64,000 nucleotides of DNA. Source: JBKBUF01 sp046290815. GTDB taxonomy: Bacteria > Bacteroidota > Bacteroidia > Cytophagales > Cytophagaceae. The stretch is from NCBI GenBank assembly GCA_046290815.1, contig JBKBUF010000005.1, positions 1 through 64,000 on the forward strand. Direction: 5' to 3'. Shown piece after piece: positions 1-10,241 of the stretch (within the stretch, counting starts at the first letter, position 1; each line of letters starts with the position of its first letter). Both the position numbers and the translations under genes were made by a program. The notes beneath the pieces are model-generated. The model did not search any database and was not told the DNA's origin. It was given only the letters and a program-made list of their open reading frames with translations.

Positions 1-64
1 GAGCTTGCTCAAACAAGCCCTCAAATTCCTTTAATTTTTCGTCTTTGTTGTTTTTGGTGTTCAT
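1..64 (-). CDS. 5' end of a gene running off the left edge (unidentified)
   Basis: On the minus strand an ATG at 64-62 opens a frame that stays open to the window edge and encodes about 21 residues beginning MNTKNNKDEKLKEF. It lies 40 bases downstream of the stop of the preceding minus-strand gene, so it could be the last member of that operon. The fragment is charged, has no signal peptide and is too short to assign. It may be spurious. Confidence 0.35.
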   Translation of the reverse strand, partial: MNTKNNKDEKLKEFEGLFEQA

Positions 65-104
65 AAAAGTATAATTTAACATTTTTTTACTTTTATGACA
101 CAGT

Positions 105-518
105 TTATTTTACAGCCTCATAAACAGGGGATATATTATAAATCATCGTACCACAAACAGTATCACGCTGTAGAAGAAAGAAATTCGGACGCTTATCTAC
201 AACTTCTAAAAATCCTGAATTTTTACATCCATTGGGAGCAATAACCTCAACATAAAATGTCCCGCCTTCTCCTATTTTAAGGCTGCTCATATTGCCCAAG
301 CCACTTTTGATTATTTCTCCATCTTCAGACCTCTTCCAAAGAAAGTTATTTTCTTCACTATTGGTTGTAGCATTTAGGGTTATTGTATCCTGAGTGCAAA
401 ATTCTTGAGGAGGAGTTATTGACAATGCAGGCTTTGATTCTTCATCACAGTCCTGAATCTGAGCCTGGCACAATGAAGCAGTTAAACAAGAAATAAAAAG
501 TATAAGCTTATGGTACAT
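105..518 (-). CDS. Small exported protein with one Ig-like domain
   Basis: This 137-aa protein starts with a classic signal peptide (MYHKLILFISCLTASLCQAQ, cleavage near residue 20). The rest resembles the Ig-like/PKD-type repeats common in Bacteroidetes surface proteins: a Pro-rich lead-in, an FCTQDTITL strand and two further Cys (NGCK, TVCG). It ends without a recognisable T9SS sorting domain. It lies 139 bases downstream of the SprB-repeat gene on the same strand and may be the tail of that operon, although a hairpin lies between them. The reading as a short Ig-like accessory protein is inferred from composition; no specific family is recognised. Confidence 0.6.
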   Translation of the reverse strand: MYHKLILFISCLTASLCQAQIQDCDEESKPALSITPPQEFCTQDTITLNATTNSEENNFLWKRSEDGEIIKSGLGNMSSLKIGEGGTFYVEVIAPNGCKNSGFLEVVDKRPNFFLLQRDTVCGTMIYNISPVYEAVK

Positions 519-523
519 GTGTA

Positions 524-545
524 GTTAATTTTATATAAAATTAAC
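524..545. promoter_or_regulatory. Perfect 22-bp palindrome upstream of a start codon
   Basis: The arms GTTAATTTTAT and ATAAAATTAAC are exact reverse complements with no loop. The palindrome ends six bases before the ATG of the minus-strand gene at 518. It could be an operator or a short mRNA hairpin over the start, but AT-rich palindromes also arise by chance here. No regulator is identified. Confidence 0.3.
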
Positions 546-561
546 ACATTATTTTAATTTC

Positions 562-650
562 TTGCAACGAGGACGTCCGAGAAAAGCGATTGCATAGCTA
601 CATCCACTACTCCACCACCACGCTATGGTTCGTGTCTTCACGTACCATAA
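562..650. repeat. GC-richer block with hairpin, possible dispersed repeat or terminator
   Basis: Between two minus-strand genes lies a block of nearly balanced base composition inside AT-rich DNA. It contains a hairpin with arms at 625-634 (ATGGTTCGTG) and 639-648 (CACGTACCAT), one mismatch and a 4-base loop. On the minus strand, in frame past the TAG of the SprB-repeat gene, it reads 16 codons and ends in V-V-V-E-stop, echoing the V-V-E-stop of that gene. It may be a mobile repeat or the remnant of another T9SS sorting domain. The hairpin could also end transcription. Confidence 0.4.
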
Positions 651-657
651 AACTCCC

Positions 658-3600
658 CTACTCCACCACAAACCCCACTGTCCTGTAATCTCCTGCTGTC
701 TGTATCTTCATAAGATAAACTCCTTTTCCGTATGAAAACATGTGGAAGGGTATGCTGTAGTCGTTCCTGCCTTCTTCTGTTTTATGCATGACCAGATGCC
801 CCTGATAGTTGAAGATGGAAAAGTGAATGGTTTCTTCTTTGTCTAAGCTTAAATCTACTTTGAAATATCCGTCATTGGGGTTAGGATAAAGCTTGAGGTC
901 TTTGATCTTGTTTACTCCAACCAGAGATGACTGACCTGCGTTGTTATCCGGAGGAATGAAGAGGGTGATTTGTTTTACAATGCTGTCTACACATTCACCT
1001 AAATAAGCAGTAAGCTTTATGCTGTATGTACCTTCTTTATTAAAACATATCTTTGGACTTTGATCATCCTTATTCAATCTGACGGCAGATAAACCAAAGT
1101 CCCAACGGACAGAATCAGGTTCAGGATAAGAAAGCTCAGTGAATACTATTGTATCCCAGATGGAGCTTAAGCTGGGAAGTAAAAACCTGGCCTTTAGTAA
1201 ATCGCTGGTAACATCAACCAGAAAAGTATCAATGGTATAACATCCATATTGATTGGTTACCTTAAGTACGTATTTTCCTGCTTTATCAATTCTTGCATAA
1301 CGAAAGTAGTTGTTATAACCATTATCAGAACTCCAATGATAGGCACATCCGGGATTACCAGCATCGAATTCTACAGACTGACCGGGACAAAGCACAGCTT
1401 TCTCCGGAAGAACTACCGGAATAATAATATTATCTTTAATTTCAACATTTGCCACGGCAATGCAATTGCGGTCATCATTAATGGCAATTCTATAAATACC
1501 GCTGCAAAGATCCTCCGCCAATGAATCTGTTACTGCTTCGTCATGTAACCAATGGTATGCATAAGGCCTTGTACCACCATTTACCTCCAAAACTACCTTA
1601 CCTGAACAAATTGTATTGCAAAATGCATCATGCTTTTCTGCTACTGAAACTGAAAGATCATTTTCAGGTTCGGTTACAGTTACTGTTCTTGTTACACTGC
1701 ACCGGTTATTGTCCGTGACGGTAAGCAAATAATTTCCCGGGGAAAGATTAGCTATGGAAGAATCGGTACTTCCTGTGTTCCATAACAAATTGTAGCCAGG
1801 AACTCCTCCTCTTATGGTAGCATTAACAGTTCCATTGTCAAAACCAGAACACTGCACATGGCTTACATCAAATTGAACAGCGATGGAATCCGGCTGATAG
1901 ATATTGACGGTTTCATGTAAAACACATTCATTAGCATCTTTTATCGCTACATGTTGCTCCCCTCCTGAAAGTTCAAAGAATTGATTGGACGGTTGATAGT
2001 CTGATCCATTGACTGAATACTTGTATCCGGGTACTCCCCCGCTGACACTAACAGTTAAGGAACCATTCTGCTCTCCATAACAGCTATTCTCAGATAGAAC
2101 CTCTATTGTTGCAGCAATTTCCTCCGGTTCGCTTATACTTACTGATTCTTCATAACTGCAATTATTTGCATCAATTATCAGTGTGTAGTAATCTCCCGGT
2201 GGAAGATTTGTAATTATACCTTCTCCATAATACCCATGTCCGTTATCTGCAAAGTATTGATAAGGTGGCGTACCGCCTTTGGTATTCAAAAAAATAATTT
2301 CACCATTGTCAGCACCATTGCATTTAACATCATAAGGATAGACTTCGCAGGTGATGGCATCAGGCTGCGTGAGCGAAATAGGGTTTCCAAGAATATTTTC
2401 ACATCCATTTTTATCTATAGTCTTTGCAAAATATTGACCGGCATTAAGATTGGAAAATATACCATTTGCAGATAACATTGGTGAAGTAAATGTACTCTGT
2501 CTTGATAGTAAAAACTGATATGGTGGATTTCCTCCGGATGCTTGCAGTGAAATGGATCCATTTGATTGTTGGAAACAAGAAATGTTATAATCCCCAAAAT
2601 ATTTGGACCTGTCACTTAAGGCTAAATCAACAGGTGCAGGCTGGGGGATAGAAATATCTATAGTGGTCCGACATATACCACTTTCTTCAATTTGGTTTTC
2701 CGCCGACAATCTGTAAACTCCTGCAGGAAGACCGATAATGTTATGCGGCCGGTTATCAGCATCATCCGGAAAAAGCGGTTCCTGATGTATTGAATTTAAT
2801 ATAATATCTGGATGAGTAATACCTTGAAGAGTAAATTTTACAGACAAGGTCCCCGAGAGTTTTGAAACTTTAATTTTGCCGGTATGTGTACCATTGCATA
2901 AAGGCTCAGTAATGGCAATGTTATTATGCGTAAGGTAAGGAGGAGGGGGATACGAAAAAATGGTTTGGTTTAATGTCCTGGCTGTAACACTTCTCGTTTG
3001 AAAATTTCTGGAAAATACACGAAAGCGAATTGCGATTGGATTTCCACTGGCATTAGAAGGAAGAGAAATCTCAATGGTAGATGGGCCGGAAGTAAAAGTT
3101 ACCCATGGCCTTCCATCTAAACTCCATTCCCATACATAATCTCCTGTAGCAGGATATGCTCCGGTTGCGGTCAATCGGACTTTATTTCCCATGCAAACCT
3201 TATAATCCGATCCGCTATTGGTATACAAATTTAAAAAACTTATACTGGTAGGAGGAGAGGGGGTAAACATAATTTGAAACCTTACACCAAATCTTCCCCC
3301 ATCAAGGCTAATTAACTCAATAGTATGCCAAACTCCCGGTGCAAGATGACCATATACCATATCCATTAAATAATATCCGATATCTTCATCGTCACTTCCC
3401 GAACAATGATAAGTAACACCACCATCATTACATTTACATGTTCCTTCATAGGTACATTCCACTCCGTTAATCCTTTTTCCCCCAGGTACACATCTTTTTC
3501 TAAAACCAAATAATTCAACCTTTACTTTATGAGTATTTAAACTCCTGATTACAGGAAAAGTGTAATCTTGGGGATACCAACCACGACCACCATCCCCTTT

Positions 3601-3792
3601 AAGGCAAGTTACCTTATAATCTGTTGTAATGTAGTTTGGTTTGTCATGATAAGGATTAACTTCCCATCTGTAACTCGCATTATCATTTATTGCTGCATAT
3701 GTCCCAACAAGCTTTACATGCAAATCATGTTGTGACCATGCTTTAAAATAAAATACAGAGGAAAACAAAACTAGTAAAATCAATCTTTCCAT
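658..3792 (-). CDS. SprB-repeat exported protein with T9SS type A sorting domain
   Basis: I place the start at the ATG at 3792 (MERLILLVLFSSVFYFKAWSQ, a good signal peptide), ten bases after the upstream stop. An ATG nine codons earlier would overlap the previous gene. The mature protein of about 1020 aa has an N-terminal region with many Cys, then at least five tandem repeats of SprB type (C-x-G/Q-x-x-N/D-G, then GG-x-P-x-Y) between about residues 390 and 780, a PKD-like segment near 870-940, and a C-terminal sorting domain with the YPNPNDGYF motif ending in VVE. SprB is the mobile surface adhesin of gliding flavobacteria. This protein shares the repeat type and is presumably secreted by T9SS and anchored at the surface. 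It is third in a four-gene operon. Confidence 0.8.
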   Translation of the reverse strand: MERLILLVLFSSVFYFKAWSQHDLHVKLVGTYAAINDNASYRWEVNPYHDKPNYITTDYKVTCLKGDGGRGWYPQDYTFPVIRSLNTHKVKVELFGFRKRCVPGGKRINGVECTYEGTCKCNDGGVTYHCSGSDDEDIGYYLMDMVYGHLAPGVWHTIELISLDGGRFGVRFQIMFTPSPPTSISFLNLYTNSGSDYKVCMGNKVRLTATGAYPATGDYVWEWSLDGRPWVTFTSGPSTIEISLPSNASGNPIAIRFRVFSRNFQTRSVTARTLNQTIFSYPPPPYLTHNNIAITEPLCNGTHTGKIKVSKLSGTLSVKFTLQGITHPDIILNSIHQEPLFPDDADNRPHNIIGLPAGVYRLSAENQIEESGICRTTIDISIPQPAPVDLALSDRSKYFGDYNISCFQQSNGSISLQASGGNPPYQFLLSRQSTFTSPMLSANGIFSNLNAGQYFAKTIDKNGCENILGNPISLTQPDAITCEVYPYDVKCNGADNGEIIFLNTKGGTPPYQYFADNGHGYYGEGIITNLPPGDYYTLIIDANNCSYEESVSISEPEEIAATIEVLSENSCYGEQNGSLTVSVSGGVPGYKYSVNGSDYQPSNQFFELSGGEQHVAIKDANECVLHETVNIYQPDSIAVQFDVSHVQCSGFDNGTVNATIRGGVPGYNLLWNTGSTDSSIANLSPGNYLLTVTDNNRCSVTRTVTVTEPENDLSVSVAEKHDAFCNTICSGKVVLEVNGGTRPYAYHWLHDEAVTDSLAEDLCSGIYRIAINDDRNCIAVANVEIKDNIIIPVVLPEKAVLCPGQSVEFDAGNPGCAYHWSSDNGYNNYFRYARIDKAGKYVLKVTNQYGCYTIDTFLVDVTSDLLKARFLLPSLSSIWDTIVFTELSYPEPDSVRWDFGLSAVRLNKDDQSPKICFNKEGTYSIKLTAYLGECVDSIVKQITLFIPPDNNAGQSSLVGVNKIKDLKLYPNPNDGYFKVDLSLDKEETIHFSIFNYQGHLVMHKTEEGRNDYSIPFHMFSYGKGVYLMKIQTAGDYRTVGFVVE

Positions 3793-3802
3793 AATAGACA
3801 AA

Positions 3803-5890
3803 TTAATAACTAACAACAACCTCTTTTGTCAATCTCGAAGCTCCTCCATCAGAATACACCGCCTTCAGCTGATACACATAATCTGTATTCATCTTTACAT
3901 TTTTATCTTTAAAAACTCTCTCTACTCCAGCTACCGACTTATATAATCTTACCGGATTGCCTTTCTCTGCTCTGTATATCAAAAATTTCTCAGGCTGGTT
4001 GTCATTATACAACCATTGAATTACTACCTCCTTTCCTGATCTGTCAGCTACAATATTCACTGATTTAATATCCGGCCTGAATCCGTAATCAATTAACTGA
4101 ACATTAATAATCTGCTTTTTTTCTGATTCCAATCCCGAATCATCCACAGCAATAACACAATACTGATATGCTTTTTTAATTTCAACTTCTGAATCACAAT
4201 AACTCTTCACATCCATTTTGTTAAACTCCGCGATTGCCTTCCATTCGTTCTTTCCTTCATGCCTTCTCAATATTTTGTGCTTTACCACATCATTGCTACT
4301 ACTCGGAATCCAGCTAATCATTATGCAACTGTCAGAAGATAGATAATTATCTATTCTGGGTGAAACCGGGGGAACAACATCCGGACGTTTTATCACCAAT
4401 GCCTTAGTTAACCCTGAAAAATTATAGTTCATATCCAGAGCCATAACTTTATAATATACATTCTTGGTTAAGGTATGGATGTTAATGGTATCAGTATACA
4501 TTGTATCTGTTACCGGATAAATGGTAATCTGGGAAAACTCTTCATCCGGTCCGTTAGCTCTGTATATCCTGTAACCATGCAGATCGTCCTCCTTACCTTT
4601 CTTCCATTGCAGGCGAACCAAACCGCTCATTTCCGCTTTACCTGATAATCCTTGAGGAATGCCGGGAGGTATGCTATCTATTATTTGTCCCAATGCAGGA
4701 AATGATGAAGAATATGACCCATTGGATTCTCTGGCTTTTATAATGTAATAATTGGCTCGCCCGGGTTTTTCATCTATAAAAATTCTTTGTGCAGCATTGG
4801 TTTTCCCCAAGCCTAAATATTCACCATCTGCTTTATTCGCTCTTAATATTTCAAATTCTTTAATTTCTTTTTCTAACTCTTTCGGATATTTCCAATTAAT
4901 CTTAATAGTTCCGTCCTTTTGATATTCGGTTTTAGAAATATTTGGCGAAAGACCAATAGATTTAGGAATTCCTGACCCTTGTACAGGTTCTGAGGCTGGC
5001 CCAAACTCCTGGAAAATGGTCTTACCTCTTATCCGGTAATGATACAGTTTGTTATTCTCCGGCAAAGAATCAATTATATACATTCTTCCGGGACTAATAT
5101 TTTCTTTAACTGTAGTATTGACAAATGGAAGAAGCTTGGTATTCTTATAACTTATACCTCCATCTTCTGATCTTTCAACAATATATCCTGAAAATAAATG
5201 ATCATAATAAGCTTTATTCCAACTCAGCATCACTGTCCGATCGGAAAACTCTGCCTGCAACTCCAAAGGCTTGGGAAGTTTTATCATATCATCAGTTCCG
5301 ATAAATACGGATCCCGTATCTATCTTCATGGATGAATTATTAATATATATTCTGTACAAATATTTTTCTCCGGACTTAACCAATTTATCAGTGTACAATA
5401 ATCCGGAAGCCTGTGCAACCATCAATGACTGGTCTGCGGCAAACAAAGCAAATGAAAACCGCATTTCAGCCTCTTTGGAAATACTTACCATATTCATCAA
5501 TTCGTCCTTAGAATTACTCACAGCAAAACTTTTTCCGTAAATGGCCTGGGCGGCAACTAATGCATTGTTATCTTGCTTTCCCAATTTCTCCCATTGCTGA
5601 AGAGCCAATGGTTTGATGGGTTCACCAGTCAAAACCATCCTTTCCGGCTTGACTTTTTTATCCGGTTTTCCGTCTTTAAGAAGTAAATATCTTTCCACTA
5701 CATACCCTTCTCTTAATCCTGTTCTCCATGCCATGGGAGTGGTGGGCGCCCACCTTAAAACTATTGAATCCTTAAATGATTTTGCTACAACTTCTACAGA
5801 ATTGGTAGCCTTATTGTCCGTATCCTGCGCCTGAATATTCAGACAAAAAATCAAAATCCATGAAATTGCTAGTACTGTTATTCTGGCCAT
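3803..5890 (-). CDS. Exported fibronectin type III multidomain protein
   Basis: This 695-aa protein has a signal peptide (MARITVLAISWILIFCLNIQAQ). After an N-terminal module of about 190 residues it contains a run of FnIII-like units recognisable by repeated LSWNKA, INWKYP, LQWKKGKEDDLHGYRIYRA and ISWIPS strands followed by YRI or YKV strands. FnIII arrays mediate protein or carbohydrate contacts outside the cell. It ends in KEVVVSY and has no YPNP-type sorting domain, so it is probably periplasmic or held by a partner rather than secreted alone by T9SS. Its ATG comes one base after the stop of the 1449-aa gene, indicating translational coupling and a shared assembly. Confidence 0.75.
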   Translation of the reverse strand: MARITVLAISWILIFCLNIQAQDTDNKATNSVEVVAKSFKDSIVLRWAPTTPMAWRTGLREGYVVERYLLLKDGKPDKKVKPERMVLTGEPIKPLALQQWEKLGKQDNNALVAAQAIYGKSFAVSNSKDELMNMVSISKEAEMRFSFALFAADQSLMVAQASGLLYTDKLVKSGEKYLYRIYINNSSMKIDTGSVFIGTDDMIKLPKPLELQAEFSDRTVMLSWNKAYYDHLFSGYIVERSEDGGISYKNTKLLPFVNTTVKENISPGRMYIIDSLPENNKLYHYRIRGKTIFQEFGPASEPVQGSGIPKSIGLSPNISKTEYQKDGTIKINWKYPKELEKEIKEFEILRANKADGEYLGLGKTNAAQRIFIDEKPGRANYYIIKARESNGSYSSSFPALGQIIDSIPPGIPQGLSGKAEMSGLVRLQWKKGKEDDLHGYRIYRANGPDEEFSQITIYPVTDTMYTDTINIHTLTKNVYYKVMALDMNYNFSGLTKALVIKRPDVVPPVSPRIDNYLSSDSCIMISWIPSSSNDVVKHKILRRHEGKNEWKAIAEFNKMDVKSYCDSEVEIKKAYQYCVIAVDDSGLESEKKQIINVQLIDYGFRPDIKSVNIVADRSGKEVVIQWLYNDNQPEKFLIYRAEKGNPVRLYKSVAGVERVFKDKNVKMNTDYVYQLKAVYSDGGASRLTKEVVVSY

Positions 5891-5891
5891 C

Positions 5892-8800
5892 CTAATAATT
5901 TACTAAAGTGATCTTATGAACTGAACTTACTTTATTTATTCCCGGAAGAATATATTTTACCTCAACCTCATACTTTCCAGCAATTATTCCCGGATAAGGT
6001 TTTAATATCATATCCCAAACATTTTGAGGTTGATTAGTTGAATGAACTACAAGTGCTGCACATTTCTGCTGTACATCCAAATAATCCCGATACATATAAA
6101 AAGGGAGATCATAAACTATAGAAGCGTTTCCGGAAATCTTTGAAACAAAACCTGAATTAACTTCCGCATCTGTCAGAATTTTATCAGAAGGCCTCTGAAA
6201 AATTCTGACAGCTTTAACAGGAGGAACGCCAAGTTCATTAGGATTTCTCCATTCTAATGAAGCTTTTCCATTATATGGATAATGTTTATATATCAATGGG
6301 AATATTCTGTTCTGATACCAACTGTTATTAGTCCTCGCCTCAAAATCTATCAGTCTGTTTGAGTATTTGTTATTTTGAATTTCATACATATCAAATAGTT
6401 CTTCACCTGAAATTGTCACCCCTAGCTGATGGATACCGGTATAATCAAATAAAGGTACTATCCATGCGGGAGTAATATTCAAAGCATTAATTTTATCAAT
6501 AAACCGATTGTATTTACTTGTCTTGAAATGTGACTGATAAATAATTTTATTTTCTACAACATCCAGGTTACCTTCTATTATCTTACTATCAAGACTAACC
6601 ATGCCATCGTCAGTTACACTGTTATTTACATTTACAACATTAGCATCAATGTCGTTACTTCTTGTTACAGGCAGGCTCACCAATTGTATTGTGTATATTT
6701 TGTCATTTTGTAAATTTGCCGGAATAGCGTAATGCACCGTATTGCTCTCTGCATTATAGATTAAATCCGATTCAATTCCTGATTTCTCTCCTGAAGGAAT
6801 AAATCTCACCTTGCGTTTCCATTTAGGATCCGGCTCAAATAAATCATCCTGCCCTTTTATAAGTTGAATATATCCTGCCTGAGTTTCTGATTTGAAAAAA
6901 TTATATTGACTTATTAATGGATAACTATATTGAATATTGGATGGAGGCACTATTTCAGGTGCATCACCTGTGGTAAATGCTACCTCAACCGATTCTTCTG
7001 CAGGAGTTCCTTTAAATATTACCGGTCTCCATACTCCATTTTGTTTTTCTTCGAATATAATCTTTACCTGAAATTTCAAATTCTTCTTAGCAGGCAAAAC
7101 ATCAGATGGACTGAAAACTGCTACTTCATTAAGGTCATTCCATTGTATCCTGCCCGGAATTACATTAGTTCCGTTTAATAAGCGGATATGTGCAAGTTTT
7201 ACTCTATATGTCTTTACAACACCGTCCAGGTCTTCCATATCAAATGGCGAATCCACCGGCATGTTGAATGCCACCTGTGGGTTATTAAAGACATTCACAT
7301 TATTTTCAGAAGGTTTAGGAGAAGTCTCTGCAATAACTTTAATTCCGCTTACTACCGTACCGCCCACTATCTTACATTGCTCCCCTATGGTTAGCTTAAA
7401 CTGACAGTTTCCTTTTACCTTGCCTGATAATATTGAATAATATCCTCCTATATGCCCTTCCATCCAGCTTGGGTTAGGTAGCTTTGCCTGCAAAATAGCT
7501 GCAGCTCCTATTTCAAGTATTTTATATTCACCTTTTGCAAAGGGCAAATCCACACCTAATCCTATGTCCCCCTGCATGTATGCATAGACCTGTCCGGATG
7601 CATACCAACCATTCATTCCTAGCTTTGTAGATCGACCGGCACACATGACATCATTGCCATAATTTTTTAACATCACATCAAAGCCGATGGCTGCATCAAA
7701 CTGTCCGTAAAATGCCAGATGTTGCTTTCGTCCTGTCTTAGCCTGAATTGCGGAACCGAAACAAAATCCATTTCCTCTGTTAAGGCTGTTTTCATCACGC
7801 ATAAAATTCAGATCAATGCCACCTAATACTTCAGAGACATTGGCAGGCGGCGGGGGCATACCGGGTATAGTTGTTCCAACCATAAAGTAGGAAGTGGTTG
7901 TAAACATCCCTGAAAATACCAAACCTATTCTTTTATCAGGTGTACCGATTGTTACATACCATTTGTTTTTTTCAAAATGCATTACTGCCCCACCTGCTAA
8001 ATTACCGGGATATATTCCTCTGACAGAGTTAGGCACATTGACATAAACATCAAAATTTCCGTGAAGCACTGTGTTGACAAAATCCATAGTGATGGCAACA
8101 TCAGCTTTAATCGGAACATCAGGACCTCTGTCTGCAATGGCAGTCATAAAATATCCGGTCCCATAGAAGCCTATGGTATTTACACCTCCATGATGATTAA
8201 ACGCAATTTCAAATGTTACATCAGCATTGAAAGCCTGCGAGCTGGCGTATGTACCACAAACAACAGTCGCTTTTAAGCCCAGAAATGTTTTATCATCCGG
8301 AATATAGGTGATTCCGGAAGGCGGTGGTGTTATTTCTGCAACACCATTGTTGCTTGCAAGTTCAGTAGCAATTTTTGGTGCATTATCCAGATTGACTCTT
8401 GCATCATGCCGTTTCATATGATGGTAAAGGCCTCCGCCAAAGCCATACAATCCGAAGCCGGTTGCAACTGGTATTCCAGTAGGTAAGATTACCAAAGCAT
8501 CTACATACCAATAGCGAAGTTCATTAACTTTCCCGAATTGTGCTGTACCGAACACCTGGATACCGGGAGTAAATTTGGCTGCCACACTTCCTCTGAATCC
8601 GCTTCCATAAATTTTATCCTTTCTGTAAATAACCAGCTCTCCCATTATTTCATAAGCTCCGCCCCTTACTTCAATTTTCACCCGGTCAAGATGCAAATGG
8701 TCATATTTCCATTTGGTTTTACCTGCACTTGTTTCAGATAACCTGCCGAAAACAGTTAATCCGGCATGACCTGAGAATCCGGACTCTGAATCTTTCATCA

Positions 8801-10241
8801 AATGAAGAGAAATATCAAAATGAAATCCAACCAGATCTTCTCTTGTAACAAAGCCGATTTTATTTAAAGTGAGACTAAACCCTGAAACGTTATTATTCCT
8901 TGACTCTATGCCAAATACTCCCGGAATTATATGTGGCTTTGCTGCCTGGACTACAAGATTCTCAAATAAGATTCCTTTGAATTCTCCTTTGTCACCACCA
9001 TTGCCTAAATCAGGAACAAGTGTAATGCTACCTGATAATCTTGCCTTGGGCCAAAACTGATTTTGTCTGTATGCGATTTCAAGGCAAGAGGTAGGATTAA
9101 GGTTCATGGTTGCGCCCCACAAAGGGACATGAAGCGTTTGCATACTCTGGATATTAAACTGATAGTTATCTCCAGTTTCAATGATTGCAATATATCCGAT
9201 AGTCCTACTTTCTTCTGTTAGCGGGATATTTATTAATCCCTTAAATCCCGCTCCTGAGATTTTATTACAAGTTATACCTACTGAAATTTCATCCAGTGAG
9301 AATGCCCAACCTCCAAGACTTCCTTCATTGATGGGTATCACACCTGCTGCTGCAAACCATCCGCTGAAACCCATGTCATCAATAATTAAATTGTGTACTC
9401 TGATTTCTTTTCTCTTGCTCGCATCACCTTTAGAAAATGAGCTCGGCAAACGGACTGCTACTTCCCGAAGGAAGAAACCTTGCCATAAATTCATGTTGTC
9501 TTCAAGATTCGGGGACTTATAATCTTTGGGAAAAACTATATTCAATGGATTGGAAATATCACTTCTGTCAACCCATGCATCTCTAACATAGAAGCCGAAT
9601 CCTTTGAGCGAAGGTATCTGAAATGGTGTAATACTTACTTTGGCCAGCATGCTTCCCCAATCGTCCATTCTTGTTTCAAACTCAGCTTTCACCCGGTAAG
9701 GTTCAGGAGCTACCTCGCCCGATGGAAGTTCCGGGATAAGTATATCTCTGCAAAACTCAAATTCACCATGTATTCCCATTCCCTGAAAGCCATTGCAATC
9801 AAACTCTACATAGGTTTTCCTTTCCGATCCTTTAAGGTTAAGTTTAATTTTGTTGCTTAATCTTATCGGAATATCCTTTGCCAGGTTAAGGCGGGCAATA
9901 CTTACGCCTTTAATACCGCCTGTTGAAATGTTAATTTTCCGGCTGGTAAAGGCGATGGATTCATCTGTACCAGGAATCCCTATAACAGAGGTTGCAGACA
10001 TATAGGACCCATTAGGAGACAATACCAGACTGTCAATGCCTATCACATAATCCTGCCCACCTAACTCTTTTGCAATTCCTACAGGCAGATCTATACCGGA
10101 TGAGTTGGTAAGGAGATTTGAATATCTCTCTTCAGCAGAAATGGAAGCACTTACCATATGGGCATAAGTAAATTCATCCTGTGCTTTTGATGACAAAAAG
10201 CACAGGAAAAAATAAACAAAAGCAAGGTTCCATTTCCTCAT
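5892..10241 (-). CDS. Very large exported protein of unknown function (1449 aa)
   Basis: The protein begins with a signal peptide (MRKWNLAFVYFFLCFLSSKAQ). The body is rich in Gly, aromatic residues and alternating hydrophobic strands over about residues 80-980, with recurrent glycine turns such as GFGLYGFGGGLYHHM and many short amphipathic segments. This pattern suggests a beta-helix or beta-barrel-like scaffold. From about 985 an Ig-like region (NNPQVAFNMPVDSPF, VAFSPSD) leads to a C-terminal region without a sorting motif. It is the first gene of the exported operon, so expression of the three downstream genes probably depends on its promoter in 10242-10562. I do not recognise a characterised family and assign no function. 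Confidence 0.75.
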   Translation of the reverse strand: MRKWNLAFVYFFLCFLSSKAQDEFTYAHMVSASISAEERYSNLLTNSSGIDLPVGIAKELGGQDYVIGIDSLVLSPNGSYMSATSVIGIPGTDESIAFTSRKINISTGGIKGVSIARLNLAKDIPIRLSNKIKLNLKGSERKTYVEFDCNGFQGMGIHGEFEFCRDILIPELPSGEVAPEPYRVKAEFETRMDDWGSMLAKVSITPFQIPSLKGFGFYVRDAWVDRSDISNPLNIVFPKDYKSPNLEDNMNLWQGFFLREVAVRLPSSFSKGDASKRKEIRVHNLIIDDMGFSGWFAAAGVIPINEGSLGGWAFSLDEISVGITCNKISGAGFKGLINIPLTEESRTIGYIAIIETGDNYQFNIQSMQTLHVPLWGATMNLNPTSCLEIAYRQNQFWPKARLSGSITLVPDLGNGGDKGEFKGILFENLVVQAAKPHIIPGVFGIESRNNNVSGFSLTLNKIGFVTREDLVGFHFDISLHLMKDSESGFSGHAGLTVFGRLSETSAGKTKWKYDHLHLDRVKIEVRGGAYEIMGELVIYRKDKIYGSGFRGSVAAKFTPGIQVFGTAQFGKVNELRYWYVDALVILPTGIPVATGFGLYGFGGGLYHHMKRHDARVNLDNAPKIATELASNNGVAEITPPPSGITYIPDDKTFLGLKATVVCGTYASSQAFNADVTFEIAFNHHGGVNTIGFYGTGYFMTAIADRGPDVPIKADVAITMDFVNTVLHGNFDVYVNVPNSVRGIYPGNLAGGAVMHFEKNKWYVTIGTPDKRIGLVFSGMFTTTSYFMVGTTIPGMPPPPANVSEVLGGIDLNFMRDENSLNRGNGFCFGSAIQAKTGRKQHLAFYGQFDAAIGFDVMLKNYGNDVMCAGRSTKLGMNGWYASGQVYAYMQGDIGLGVDLPFAKGEYKILEIGAAAILQAKLPNPSWMEGHIGGYYSILSGKVKGNCQFKLTIGEQCKIVGGTVVSGIKVIAETSPKPSENNVNVFNNPQVAFNMPVDSPFDMEDLDGVVKTYRVKLAHIRLLNGTNVIPGRIQWNDLNEVAVFSPSDVLPAKKNLKFQVKIIFEEKQNGVWRPVIFKGTPAEESVEVAFTTGDAPEIVPPSNIQYSYPLISQYNFFKSETQAGYIQLIKGQDDLFEPDPKWKRKVRFIPSGEKSGIESDLIYNAESNTVHYAIPANLQNDKIYTIQLVSLPVTRSNDIDANVVNVNNSVTDDGMVSLDSKIIEGNLDVVENKIIYQSHFKTSKYNRFIDKINALNITPAWIVPLFDYTGIHQLGVTISGEELFDMYEIQNNKYSNRLIDFEARTNNSWYQNRIFPLIYKHYPYNGKASLEWRNPNELGVPPVKAVRIFQRPSDKILTDAEVNSGFVSKISGNASIVYDLPFYMYRDYLDVQQKCAALVVHSTNQPQNVWDMILKPYPGIIAGKYEVEVKYILPGINKVSSVHKITLVNY

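Noticed and set aside
9181..9522. 113-codon plus-strand frame inside the 1449-aa gene
   Set aside because: Shadow of a coding region that is continuous for 4.3 kb in the other strand.
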